Origin: Plasmopara viticola | Lineage: Eukaryota > Oomycota > Peronosporomycetes > Peronosporales > Peronosporaceae | DNA length: 64,000 nt | Assembly: GCA_001695595.3 (NCBI GenBank) | Contig: MBPM02000034.1 | Location: 496,001 to 560,000 of the forward strand | Reading direction: 5' to 3' | Part shown: piece after piece, positions 50,096-59,599 of the stretch | How positions within the stretch are numbered: the stretch's first letter is position 1 | Layout: the number at the start of each line of letters is the position of its first letter | The notes under the pieces: model-generated | The model's database searches: none | The model's input: the letters and a program-made list of their open reading frames with translations, nothing else | What the model was told of the DNA's origin: nothing | Translations under genes and position numbers: made by a program

Positions 50096-50151
50096 GAGCG
50101 AAGCCCGAGAGCCCTTGAGCAAACTCTCTAGCCGTCAGGCTATCAGAGCTC
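50096..50151. repeat. cloverleaf-like paired element between capsid and protease genes
   Basis: GAGC (50096-50099) can pair with GCTC (50148-50151) around two hairpins: GAGAG...CTCTC (50107-50111 with 50124-50128) and TAGCC-GTCA-GGCTA (50129-50142). It lies in the about 100-bp gap between the divergent capsid and protease starts. It is not a normal tRNA on either strand: the middle loop has only four bases and a TTCGANTCC arm is missing. Role unknown. Confidence 0.5.
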
Positions 50152-50167
50152 CCCCAGGATATGAAAG

Positions 50168-50420
50168 CTATATTATATCATTTCGATTAGTTGGCCATTG
50201 GATTTGTGTTTGCGACAATAAATACTTTGATTTGATGGGTATAGGGCCTTAAAGAATTCTGGGTGACATGAAATGTAAAAACAAACAGTTTCGAGGGACC
50301 TATGATAATTATTGTGGTTTATGGAGTCTGCTGTATCTTTGTAGCAAACAACGCATTCGGCTTGATTTATTAAGACATTTTTACGATTTGGATTCAGAAG
50401 TTTCGCATCCTTAATCTAAT
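50168..50420 (+). pseudogene. PLV adenain-like cysteine protease relic
   Basis: One frame gives LVGHWICVCDNKYFDLMGIGP (50188-50250), matching the catalytic-His GHW strand and the D-(x)G--P turn of adenovirus-type maturation proteases. After a frameshift, TYDNYCGLWSLLYL (50300-50345) matches the catalytic Cys helix (CG-(Y/W)-L-(Y/F)L). A stop at about 50420 closes it. The N-terminus before the GHW strand is missing or unreadable. In PLVs and Polintons this enzyme matures the capsid. Confidence 0.65.
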
Positions 50421-50421
50421 T

Positions 50422-50742
50422 ATGAATAGAATTAGACGTTTTCGAGATACTGGAGTCAATGAAGCTGCTCCAAAAGATGATCATAGAATCGATGCAATCA
50501 TAAGAGAACTGGAATTCTTTTGCTTTAAATATGGCCAAAAAAAGGTTGAAACGTCCATCTCCACATACTTCAATAGAGTGGTACTCATAAACGATAGAGA
50601 AGCTTTACTCGAAGATGATTTTGTTAGAATAGGGGAATTTTTCGAAATTCCATCAACAATGCTGAATGCCAGATACAAACAATGGTGCATTGATACTGGA
50701 CATACTCGTATGTTGCGTAAAGCGATCATTGAGAACATCTGA
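50422..50742 (+). CDS. small ORF of unknown function at viral/CRN junction
   Basis: A 106-codon frame (MNRIRRFRDTGVNEA...ENI) begins two bases after the protease relic ends. It is charged, has no hydrophobic segment or known motif, and is the only long open frame in the viral block. A decayed copy lies at about 59600-59790 beside the second CRN relic. It may be a viral gene or the 5' part of the duplicated CRN unit. I do not recognise it. Confidence 0.45.
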   Translation: MNRIRRFRDTGVNEAAPKDDHRIDAIIRELEFFCFKYGQKKVETSISTYFNRVVLINDREALLEDDFVRIGEFFEIPSTMLNARYKQWCIDTGHTRMLRKAIIENI

Positions 50743-51024
50743 AATGATAAAGTTGGTGGAGATGTGTTCAAATATTACGACGGATACGACAAATTACGTG
50801 ACTTTCATGTTTGATGTGCTTTCGTTGATATTCTGACGCTTGTTGGTACTTGCACTAATTAACTCATTTTTTTACAGAGCTCGATCATGTGCTGAATGTT
50901 TCTCTATTTTCGGGTACTCATAAATCACCCATTCAATCGAATTCTACTGGGTTTTGTCGACATCATCAACATGACCGTTTCATCGGTATCGGATAGATCC
51001 GTAATATCTATGCTTCTTGTGTCT

Positions 51025-51350
51025 GTATTGTATTGTATTACGTTATCGCGTTGCCAAGTTATGCACGTGCTAGGCTCAGTCTGGCTAGTTCACGGCATAG
51101 AGTGGAGTCCGCATACGTCGAGTCTCGTTCGGCGGGCAGTGCAGCCAGCACCGAGGTCGTGAGGGTCTTCCATTATTTTGTTTGTCTCTGACTTGGTAAG
51201 AGCCCAGGTGGCGCTCTGGTGCTGGAGACCGTCGCGTCGAGGGTGAGACTCGTTAGAGACCTGCAGATGCCCGAAAGCACCTGCCCGAAGCGCGCGAGCA
51301 TTTCGCCCCCGCGCTTGGAAGGAGGGCGTCACCCCAACCTTTTCCGTAAA
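51025..51350 (-). mobile_element. SINE-like retroposon, copy B
   Basis: About 326 bp, closely similar to 16935-17262. It is flanked by CTTCTTGTGTCT (51013-51024 and 51351-51362), extending to 15 bp with one mismatch. The left end carries (TATTG)-type repeats, the 3' tail of a minus-strand copy. The duplicated locus at 60009-60020 has a single CTTCTTGTGTTT and no insertion, so it shows the pre-insertion site. It sits about 120 bp upstream of the CRN start codon. Confidence 0.85.
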
Positions 51351-51466
51351 CTTCTTGTGTCTATACAAACAAAAATATCTTGGACTAGTCAAAAACTCGA
51401 CGTCGATTTGCACCGTTTGATTGGCTGAAATACGAATAGAGGCCCTCGCACAAAGCAATTGGAATC

Positions 51467-51890
51467 ATGGTGACTTTGGTGTGCGCGCTCGTCGGTGTGA
51501 AGGGAAACATGTTCCCTGTGGACATTAAGGCGAGTAAGATGGTCTGCCACTTGAAGAAGTTCATCGCGAAAGATCAGAAGTAGGACTTCGCAGCGAGCAG
51601 GCTGGAGCTGTTCACGCTGCACAGCAACTCGAAGATGGGAATATTCATGAGGACATCCAGGCGATGATTAATGGTGAGAAAAGTAAGCCGGAGAGACGAA
51701 AGTGAAGCCGTCGTGGACATTTCAGGAATGTATGGATGAGAACAAAATGACCTGTGAACGTGCTCCGAAGTTGTCGAGACAACTTCACGTGTTGGTGGTG
51801 GTTCCGTCGCATGACGTCGGTGGAAAGCGTGTACGCGTAGATGAATGGTTCGTCGACGAAGCATTTTCCGTGCAAAAGGAGAAATGAAAA
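51467..51890 (+). pseudogene. Crinkler (CRN) effector relic, N-terminal part
   Basis: Starts at the ATG at 51467 with MVTLVCALVGVKG, the CRN N-terminal signature. A TAG at 51581-51583 stops it after 38 codons. Decayed LFLAK-region sequence follows (LELF...), then an intact HVLVVVPSHDVGGKR segment near 51787-51830, the motif that ends the CRN N-terminal domain. An open end runs to a stop at about 51887. CRN proteins are host-targeted intracellular effectors of oomycetes; the N-terminal domain is linked to translocation and the missing C-terminal domain to activity. This copy is dead. Confidence 0.85.
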
Positions 51891-51950
51891 CTAGATGAGG
51901 ACAAAGCTGTCCACTATGCAAGCTATTTCGAGATGGCAGGGCTCGGCGTG

Positions 51951-54445
51951 TACGCTTGACATTTCTGCAGGGAAGCGGACTCTTCCAGTGATCTCTGTGA
52001 CCGTACTTATGCCAGATTGTGATTCAATTCAGATAAATCAGTGGAGCTGGCGGAAATATACGCAGGAACAATAGCGATAAACCAACCCACCAGGTGGGCC
52101 GTTATCTGATCATGGGCATGAGGTGCCTATAATCTCCGTTTTAAAAGGCGCGAGTCATTCGACTTGCCCGCGAAGGAATGAAACTACAAGCTCGAGGCCC
52201 CGATTCGGCTAGATAAGGCTTTAAAATGCTCAAAGCTGTGGTAGTTGGTGCATGTCTTGGCAAACGCAGTCAAGAGCGTTGGCGTTACGGCTCACTTATC
52301 TTTGGATTTTGCTCGTCAGTCGTCAATCTCGAGCGATATAAATGCGAAAAGCACTCGATGTGCCGCATTATACTGAAACATCTTCTTCTCCCCTCTCCTT
52401 GGCAAAATTGGGCAAGCGTTACGACGTTTAGAGTATTTTGTGTGCGACGTACCAAGACCGATATATGAAAAAAACATCCATCTTGAATTCGAGATCCCAC
52501 GGAAGTTCTAGAATCTAGTTTGTCAAGATTGCCTGTTGCCAATGGTGACCAGCGTCTTCATCAAGATAACGCTTCCTGGCGCTCAATCCGCTTACAGGTA
52601 TTGCGACAGCTATCAATATAGACAACAAGTATAGTTCTACGAGGAACTTTGTATAAAGTATATAAAGCAATAGAATAATCGTCATGTTAGTTACGTTGCA
52701 AAGCTTACAGGTGCTATCCTTTTTTCTGGATGCACGATGCGCGGCGGACATCACGTAACTGTACATGTACTTCGTTTTTCCCAGAAGCGCCTTTCCACTC
52801 AGTCAGGTGCCGTGTCTTAAGCTTTTACCTCGACGCTTTGTTCAAAGAGAATCCTAGTCTTAATCGTCGACTGGCATCAGTGTATGGAACTTGACGGTCT
52901 TACAAGGAATGATTAAAACTCTACCGTGACTTTGACGCTTATATGTTCTAACCTTCGAAGAAATTATAATTGTCATCTTCTTTGATTCCTACCTTAGACA
53001 CTGATTGGGCAGTATAACTAAATCTTCGTCCTTCCGCCTTCATGATTAGGTAGATAGTACATGAATCATGTTAGACACTTTTACGAACGAGTTGCTCATG
53101 CCCATCTTTTTTTTCTGCGGCCGGGCTACATACGCTTTGATAGAAACCACGTTTTGTATGTTGGTCGACATATCAATGTGTGCATCGGCAAGGCTGGTGT
53201 CTATCAAAATTGCACTATGCCTTTAACTTGGCCGAACACGTAGTAGTTGGCTGTCGTGGTACATAAGACACTATAAAGCTTCTCAAATGTGTTAAGCGGT
53301 CTAACAGTAGAATATTTATATTAAAGGTGCGTCAAAAGTGAAGTAAATGGATGGAAATGACTGCGGTTGGCGTTGATGACCGATGCTAAATCTACGCAAG
53401 GCGTTCGTTCAGTGGGGAAACATTTTAAGTACTCACACAAGAGTTAGACAACATTCGAGACCACCAACGCTGTATGGAGAGTTTCCTATGTCAATAGATG
53501 CACGGGGCAAAAAATTATATATTGGCACTTTTCCGCGTATAAATCGTTACGTACGTACTTTTGCCGTCAATACTCGATGTCGCTGATCGCTGTAGGCGTG
53601 AAGGGGACTACTTGAGATCCGTATTCTGGCATGCGTCATGGGAGTCCGTTCAGTCCATGGCTTGCAATCGATGCGTAGAAGCGAACGATGGCAGTTCCGA
53701 CTATTAGCTTCGAAGAGCGAATTATGGTGATAAAAGTGACAAATGCATTTCAATGCAGCTTTTTTTTGACGTGGTAATTCTCTGAGCAAATTTGGTTTAG
53801 AATACAATTAAGCTGCGAAGTAAAGGATGACTCTTACCTTTTAAAAAAAGTTAATGGATGGAGAGGATAGACCATCAGATTCCTTGGTGTAAAAGTAATT
53901 TACTAATGAGTGGTCAGTCGGTGTATAGCCCGCTCGGCTATGTGTAGCATTTTTTCTACCTGTACTGTCGATTTGAATTGACAGCACGAGGTTAAGTATA
54001 GCCGATCGTTTGGATGTCGGCTTTGTGACGTAACAAACTTCGATTCGCATTCCTTTACGGATCAAATTTTTTCTACAATCACGAAGGATACTGGGATAAA
54101 AGCACGGATCGCGCGTGTCTCAGCTGTTTGTAAGCATTTAAAGAAAGAGGTTTTTCGCGGCTATAATCATGCCAACTTGTCCGGATAACGACGTAGTCAT
54201 GAAAAGTTTCGCTCACTACTCTGGTCTAGTGCTAAACTCACTAATCTATACTTAATACAAGTACATGCGGACCGAGCAGGAACAGAGAGGAGGCAACCAT
54301 TGCCAGACGCCGCCCACCATCCACACTGCAATTTTCGCTCTAGGCTAAAGTGAGACCAGAGACTATTGGCCGCCTGGATTGATCACAGGTGCGTCAACCT
54401 ATCACATCCTGTTGTTTGCCTCACAGGGCTCCATCCCATCTCATC
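51951..54445. other. no recognisable gene
   Basis: Between the first CRN relic and the gene island. Frames are short; a possible 5' leader of the 54521 gene occupies the last few hundred bases, which become more GC-rich from about 54260. Confidence 0.5.
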
Positions 54446-54520
54446 ATGCTAATGTGTGCGGTCTGTATATATACATGCAGTGAAAACAGATTGGCACAAC
54501 ATATCCCGAATCGAGCAACG

Positions 54521-55612
54521 ATGACCAAGTCTTCTGAGGCAACACGCACATCCTCAACAATTTTGCGCACAAGCGGAAATGCCGTGCGTTTCGTCAGCAC
54601 CAACGTGTCGTTGGTTGTACAAGTTCTTGCAGCGCACCCGGTGCTGCATCTCACGTTAGTGGGTTTGCTCATGCTAGGCCTCTTGTCTTTGGTCGTCATG
54701 AGTCTCGGCCGATTTCAGGTCTGGATAACTAGCGCCGGTTTCTTTCTGGTTGCCATGGGCATTGTCAGTGCCGTACAGGAGATTAGGCTGTCGAAGACTG
54801 CAAGCTTTCTCGATGAGGAAATGGATCGATGTAGTGTCGACATGGTCACGCTGCCTCACTTGGCCCCCCTTGCAAGCAGCGCTAGTACGAGCAAGCAGCA
54901 AGGACAAGGAACGAACGACGACGTATCGTCCATGACGGTGAATATCGTCCCCCCGTCCATTGTCAACATGACGACGCAAACTACACTTCCAATCCCGTCG
55001 TCATTGCAGGAAAAGAGTAGCCGACGAGAGAGCGAGAAGAGTATCGTAGCCCTGGAGTCTGCCAGCAATACAGCAGCTGTAGAGGTCTCGTTTGCTAGCA
55101 GCAACAGCAGTCGCAACAAGCTGGACGTGCTTCACTGCGGAACAGTCATTGACATTCAAGGTACACAAGGGTTCATCATTCCGCACGATCTGTGCGTAGA
55201 CGCTACGACAGCATCTACGACTATCTGCAGCGACGCCGCGACACAAAGCCAATCGAAGAGTCCGTGCAAGATGCCACTTGTCATTCCTTTTGATTTAAAC
55301 GAGGAAGAGACAGCTGTGCGTCGGGATATTGCAGTTGGAAAGACTGTGGAGTTTGCGTACGCCGCTATCAGTAAGTCTGCGAGCACGTTACGCGCACTGC
55401 ATGTGACTCTAGTGCCCACGAACGACGGCATTGTCAAGAGCCGCTCAGCTCTTCAATCTTGCAAGCAGGCGCGCAAAGTCTTATTTGCGCGCGCGATGGA
55501 GGAATTGACGATCATCTCTCCGCGGAACGTACCAGTAAAGCACCACGTCGACCTAATCAAGTACGCCGAGAAACTCGATGATCACGATGCCTCATTCGAC
55601 AAATACTTTTAG
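54521..55612 (+). CDS. two-helix membrane protein with cold-shock-like C-terminal region
   Basis: Intact, 363 residues from the ATG at 54521 (purine at -3). The frame is open 44 codons further up and in-frame ATGs at 54446 and 54452 are alternatives. Two membrane helices are clear (about residues 42-62 and 67-85), joined by a short loop. A long Ser/Thr-rich, low-complexity linker (about 110-198) follows. From about 200 the pattern HCGTVIDIQGTQGFIIPHD, then VIPFDLNEEE, then IAVGKTVEFAYAA and LRALHVTLV, follows the strands of a cold-shock/OB domain (GxV--(x)-GFI...VPF/F-x...G--VEF...A--V). A basic-acidic tail ends DKYF. The cold-shock likeness is my inference. It converges on the ACBD6-like gene 670 bp away. 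Confidence 0.78.
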   Translation: MTKSSEATRTSSTILRTSGNAVRFVSTNVSLVVQVLAAHPVLHLTLVGLLMLGLLSLVVMSLGRFQVWITSAGFFLVAMGIVSAVQEIRLSKTASFLDEEMDRCSVDMVTLPHLAPLASSASTSKQQGQGTNDDVSSMTVNIVPPSIVNMTTQTTLPIPSSLQEKSSRRESEKSIVALESASNTAAVEVSFASSNSSRNKLDVLHCGTVIDIQGTQGFIIPHDLCVDATTASTTICSDAATQSQSKSPCKMPLVIPFDLNEEETAVRRDIAVGKTVEFAYAAISKSASTLRALHVTLVPTNDGIVKSRSALQSCKQARKVLFARAMEELTIISPRNVPVKHHVDLIKYAEKLDDHDASFDKYF

Positions 55613-56279
55613 CAAAGCAAATAGTGGAGAGAAACATGTAGCCGGCACGTGCCATATTATTTGTCTTTCGATGAATACCAAGACATTTAAGAGCAAGTTG
55701 CTTTTTCACGTATCAAACATATACTGCACTCTTATACTTATCTACCGAACACACATCCCCGCCTAATCGAATATTGCGTCTAAAGGCCTGTCAAGCGTAG
55801 TATATCGTTTGTTCCTCGATGAGATCCTCGCCTGTGTCTTTGCAAGGACAACCACCATATCTTACTATTGTAAAAGTCGACGTTTAGGCAATTTAAAGCT
55901 GACGACAGTATCACGACGTCGCATTTTATCAAGATCTTACCGCGACGCAGTGTCGACCAATCAAAGAGCGTACGAACCGTCGTTGGTGGTCTTTTCTAAC
56001 TGGACAGAGTACGTACACTCCAATCGTTGATGCTACTTGTAGGGGCTACGACTGCGCTCTTCTACCCTACGACACTTACCACATCTGTGGAATACAACAG
56101 TCGATGCCGTCTTCAAGTCAATAATAGTCGTGCTTTCACGAGATATTGACGCCTTTCGAGCGCGCCCGGATGGGATGACTAGGATGGATGTGCCAATAAA
56201 GTTTATGAATGGACACGTCTCCTCTACTTCTATGGTTCTTTGAATATTGCTCGAAGCTTAGCTACCTTTTGTGTATCGT
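55613..56279. other. convergent intergenic spacer
   Basis: Separates the 3' ends of the membrane-protein gene (plus) and the ACBD6-like gene (minus). No gene seen; it should hold both polyadenylation regions. Confidence 0.6.
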
Positions 56280-57668
56280 CTAGAGAGATCTTTGAGATGA
56301 GCCATCGATCAGAATTGTTTGAAGCGCCTGGCTAGAAGCGGTCGTCAACGGTGTGTCACCATCCAGGTCTTCGACATCCACTAATGCACCGTGTCTAACC
56401 TGTATTAAACAATATACAACTGTTGGCCTTGCATGATTAATAGGTGCATGCATAAACGCAAGTAATTCTACCAGCAACTGTGCCATCTCCTCATGCTCAC
56501 AACTGGCCGCGTAATGAAGGGGAGTCATACCATCAGCATCCTATTGTCAACCAGTCAAGCATTATAAAGTTATTACAAATGTGACAGTTATGGCTTACCT
56601 GGACGTTAGGAGACGCTTTGCGTCCCAGTAGCTCCTTTACCACAGTCACTTTATCACGGTCAACGGCCCAGTGCAGCATCGTCCGACCTTCGGGGTCCTA
56701 TAAAATTTGATTACTAATTTGAGCCGGAAACTAAGCCCAGTTTTCGCTACCTGTGCATTTATATCCTCGCCCTGGTCAAGTGCAGCCACAAGCTTGTCCA
56801 AATCTCCCGTGCTGGCGTAGTGGAAAACATCGTCTTTGATTTCCCACTCCTCGGTCGCCCTGAATTGATTAAATGGATCATAATCAGCTATACCATGGAA
56901 GACTCTTAGTTTACACGACGAAACAAGACAAGCAACCACCCACATGTCCACCTCAGGTACACTAACTGACCCAGCCATTCCTGTTGCCCCGTCCAACGAT
57001 TTCATCTTACTTGGAGCGTTTGAGGATGATTGCCACTTCTTGGGCTCAAGGACATCAAATTCCTCGAATAAATCCTGCACCCATTGAACGTAGTGCTCTT
57101 TGGCCACATCTTGGTTTAGGCAACCTAGCGCTTTCCAACTCTGCCTACCCACAGAACAAAACCCATAAGTTATAACTCTATTAAAAACCATCACATTTGC
57201 AGCATTATCGAAGCTTCACGCACCACTTGGCTAAGCCCACCATATCAACTACAGACGGTTTGTCCACTATGCACGTGCCAAAAGTTGCTTGCTTGTAAAA
57301 CGCATACAAAGTTAATTTCTGTTCATAGCAAATGTGTCAGTTGCCGCAGTGCCTTGGTGACCTTGAGCCATCGTCACCTGTTCGTTCGTCAGCACATTGA
57401 TGTCTCGTGCATCAATAAAGTCCACCGCGACATTGAATCTAGCTTCTAATTCGCTCATGCCATGCTTCAAATGCCATTCAGTCCCAGCAATGATTGATCG
57501 TCAAATAAGTCGGAGATATATTACCTTGGTCATGTACTCCTCGAGGGAACAACTACCTGCTGAGCTGTCATTTTGATTTTTTTTGCAAGAGAAGATGCGA
57601 TGTAGTAGCAACGGCACCGCCACAGCGGTTGCGATTGCGCAAGCCACACTCAGCCACGTCACTTCCAT
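56280..57668 (-). CDS. membrane-anchored acyl-CoA-binding protein with ankyrin repeats (ACBD6-like)
   Basis: My exon model, all GT-AG and in phase: 57668-57525, 57464-57378, 57318-57224, 57144-56944, 56859-56751, 56697-56599, 56540-56472, 56399-56280; 924 nt, 307 residues. The introns are 59-84 nt, about the short length usual in oomycetes. Domains: an N-terminal membrane helix (about residues 5-22), then an ACB domain built from ELEARFNVAVDFI, LTNEQ|KLTLYAFYKQATFG, VGLAKW|QSWKALG and EHYVQWVQDLFEEFD. Three ankyrin repeats follow (DVFHYASTGDLDKL, GRTMLHWAVDRD, GMTPLHYAASCEHEE) plus a last partial one. ACBD6-type proteins bind long-chain acyl-CoA and help lipid N-acylation and acyl trafficking. 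The fourth and seventh introns are also open in frame, so retention would still give protein. Only 0.2 kb separates it from a divergent pseudogene. Confidence 0.87.
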
Positions 57669-57864
57669 CACTTCTCGAGCCAATCTTGCACTCAAATGTT
57701 GTGCTTGGATAGATGAAAATACGTGACATTGATTGGTCGGTATCAAGTAATTGGGAGCCAACGAATATCAAGCAACCACTTGAAAAGGCTTCTTCCATAC
57801 GCAATGGCTGCAGGCAAGCGTCTTGTTACTTTGTTTCGAGTTCTCAAAGAAGCATTTTGAAAGC

Positions 57865-58765
57865 AAAAACAATTGACATTCTAGCTGGTGAGATCATGCA
57901 CGAGCTCTTCCGTCGTGGCGTGCCAAACGACCGCAACATGTTGTCAGCAAGTGCGTTAGTGTTCACCCGCGCACCACCGCCATGTAATAGAAGCCCACAC
58001 TGAATTTCGCAAGGCCGGTGCGACCATGATTGTGACCAATATCTACTATGTGACCCCTGGTCTAGGCTTGACGCCCGACGAAATCCGCGAGTACTCACGG
58101 ACTGCAGGTGAGTTGGCTGCTAGAGCTCGAACGAGGTCGAATTGAACATTCCATTGGGATCTGTGGGTTATTCCCGCCACTCATGCACAGCCTTCGGTCG
58201 GACCGCACGATTGAACGCTACAGTACAGACAATTATTTGGTGATAGGCGAGGCATTGGATTTGTCGGTTGACGTGTTCTTAGCTGCGACCATGTCGTCGC
58301 TGGCGGACACTAAACTAGCGTTTGAAGGTGTACAACCCTTGCAAAAGCCGTGATGATATCTTTTGCACTTGATAGCACCGCTCAATTGCGTAGCGGTGAG
58401 AATGTAGTGAAGAGCGTGCGAAAACTAATTGAGTTTTGCACGCGTCATATGGAGCTATTGCCTGAAGGCAAAGGAGGCAAAAGCAGTTTTTTATAAGGCG
58501 TTCCTTTCAACCGCTCTCAACCTGACAATATTTTCACGGCGCACAAACAATTCAAGGGAGATTTGAAAATGGTGGACGACGATTTTGAATGTCCAATGCC
58601 GGCAAAATGGAAAAAAAGCTTGTGCCTGGTTTAATGAAGTCTTTTGTGGACATAAAAGTCTATAGCAAACGTGCTATGCGCTGGATTGATGATGATGCCA
58701 GCATCTTCGGCGGCTGCTGCTTGCACCGCACTTCGGAGCGTAAGACAAGTAAAAACCTACCTTAT
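57865..58765 (+). pseudogene. homocysteine S-methyltransferase pseudogene
   Basis: Consecutive pieces of one family occur in order but in different frames: IDILAGEIMHELFRRGVPND (57869), EAHTEFRKAGATMIVTNIYY (57985), SLRSDRTIERYS and EALDLSVDVFLAATMSSLAD (58190-58310). Next come AVMISFALDSTAQLRSGE (58346-58400), QPDNIFTAHKQFKG (58530) and DDDASIFGGCCLH (58690-58730). The last is the GGCC zinc-ligand motif; the first matches the ILDGG--TEL-RRG start. Active enzymes pass a methyl group from S-methylmethionine or S-adenosylmethionine to homocysteine. At least four frameshifts or stops (near 57960, 58130, 58350, 58495) kill it. It is divergent from the ACBD6-like gene. Confidence 0.85.
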
Positions 58766-59599
58766 TATGATTTACATCTTCTCTCTCTTTTAAGAAATCT
58801 CTATAAGGACACTTTGCTCAATTTTAGCAAATCACATAAGTTTAGTATAAGCACGATCAGGTTTGCAAAGAAACCAGCACACAAGTAAATACAACGATGT
58901 GCCAATGGCGCCTTCACCAAAGAGGGATCACAGTAATGAAGACCATAGACGCACGCATGAAGTTTGCGGCTCTTTGTTGAATAAGCTCATCGGACAAAGT
59001 AATAAATCGGGGTCAATCAAGGGCATTGCTCTTAATTAAATTGCTGATTGATTTATTACTTTGATGTGGTACTACAGGTAAATGTTCAGCTCTTGACTCT
59101 GACAGCTAGGATAAAGAGTTTGTATGGGAATTCAAAACGGCTGCCTGAGATCATAGCTGCCCCCATGGCCGGCTCATTCCTTATGCTTTGTTCTTTTAGT
59201 TCCGTTTCCATCAAAAGGAGAAAGCTTTAATGTCACCGGCGAAGGTCTCTCAACACTGAGGGTACCAGAAGTCCTAGCTGACGTAAGAGCTTCAATCGCA
59301 CACCTTGAGCGCTGCAATGCGCGCACAATGTGAGGCCCATAAAGCTATAAGAACTGAAAGCATTTTTGATATTGTTCTACTTCTGTTTCCAAACAATCGG
59401 TCAAATGCGTAATCGTATTATGGTAAGGGCATGATCCTATTTAAAACTTTAACCAAAGTGTCGCTTCGAACACTCGAAACTCTAAAAAATTGTAGCGAGG
59501 AAGGCTTTTGTCGAGCATGAGGACCGATCATTATACTATGGCTTTGTTTCAACAGTATTTTGGCGTCGAAGTATGCGCTTTTTGGTACATAAGTCCTGT
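58766..59599. other. no recognisable gene
   Basis: Continues the open tail of the methyltransferase pseudogene for about 120 bp, then unfamiliar short frames. A possible decayed coding stretch near 58910-59230 has no motif I know. Confidence 0.45.

Larger units (their letters stand above)
43440..50745. mobile_element. degenerate integrated Polinton-like virus (PLV)
   Basis: This AT-rich block carries relics of the complete morphogenesis set of the Polinton/PLV/virophage lineage: penton/minor capsid and packaging ATPase (minus, 44.1-45.6 kb), a fibre (plus, 45.8-48.3 kb), the major capsid protein (minus, 48.3-50.06 kb) and an adenain-like protease (plus, 50.17-50.42 kb). A small unidentified ORF follows at 50422-50742. 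Each gene is recognisable in pieces spread over frames. I saw no protein-primed DNA polymerase, primase-helicase, integrase or terminal inverted repeats, so the copy is partial or its ends are lost. Left limit is approximate. Confidence 0.78.
50520..51950 (+). repeat. segmental duplication, copy 1 (ORF end + CRN relic)
   Basis: Matches 59600-60615: shared landmarks include CTGAATGCCAGATACAAACA, AATGATAAA.TTG.TGGAG, GGTATCGGATAGAT and the CRN start. Copy 1 additionally carries the SINE-like insertion at 51025-51350. The two copies diverge by many substitutions and indels. Confidence 0.8.

Noticed and set aside
50096..50151. tRNA gene
   Set aside because: The central hairpin has a four-base loop and there is no T-arm consensus, so it is listed only as a paired element.
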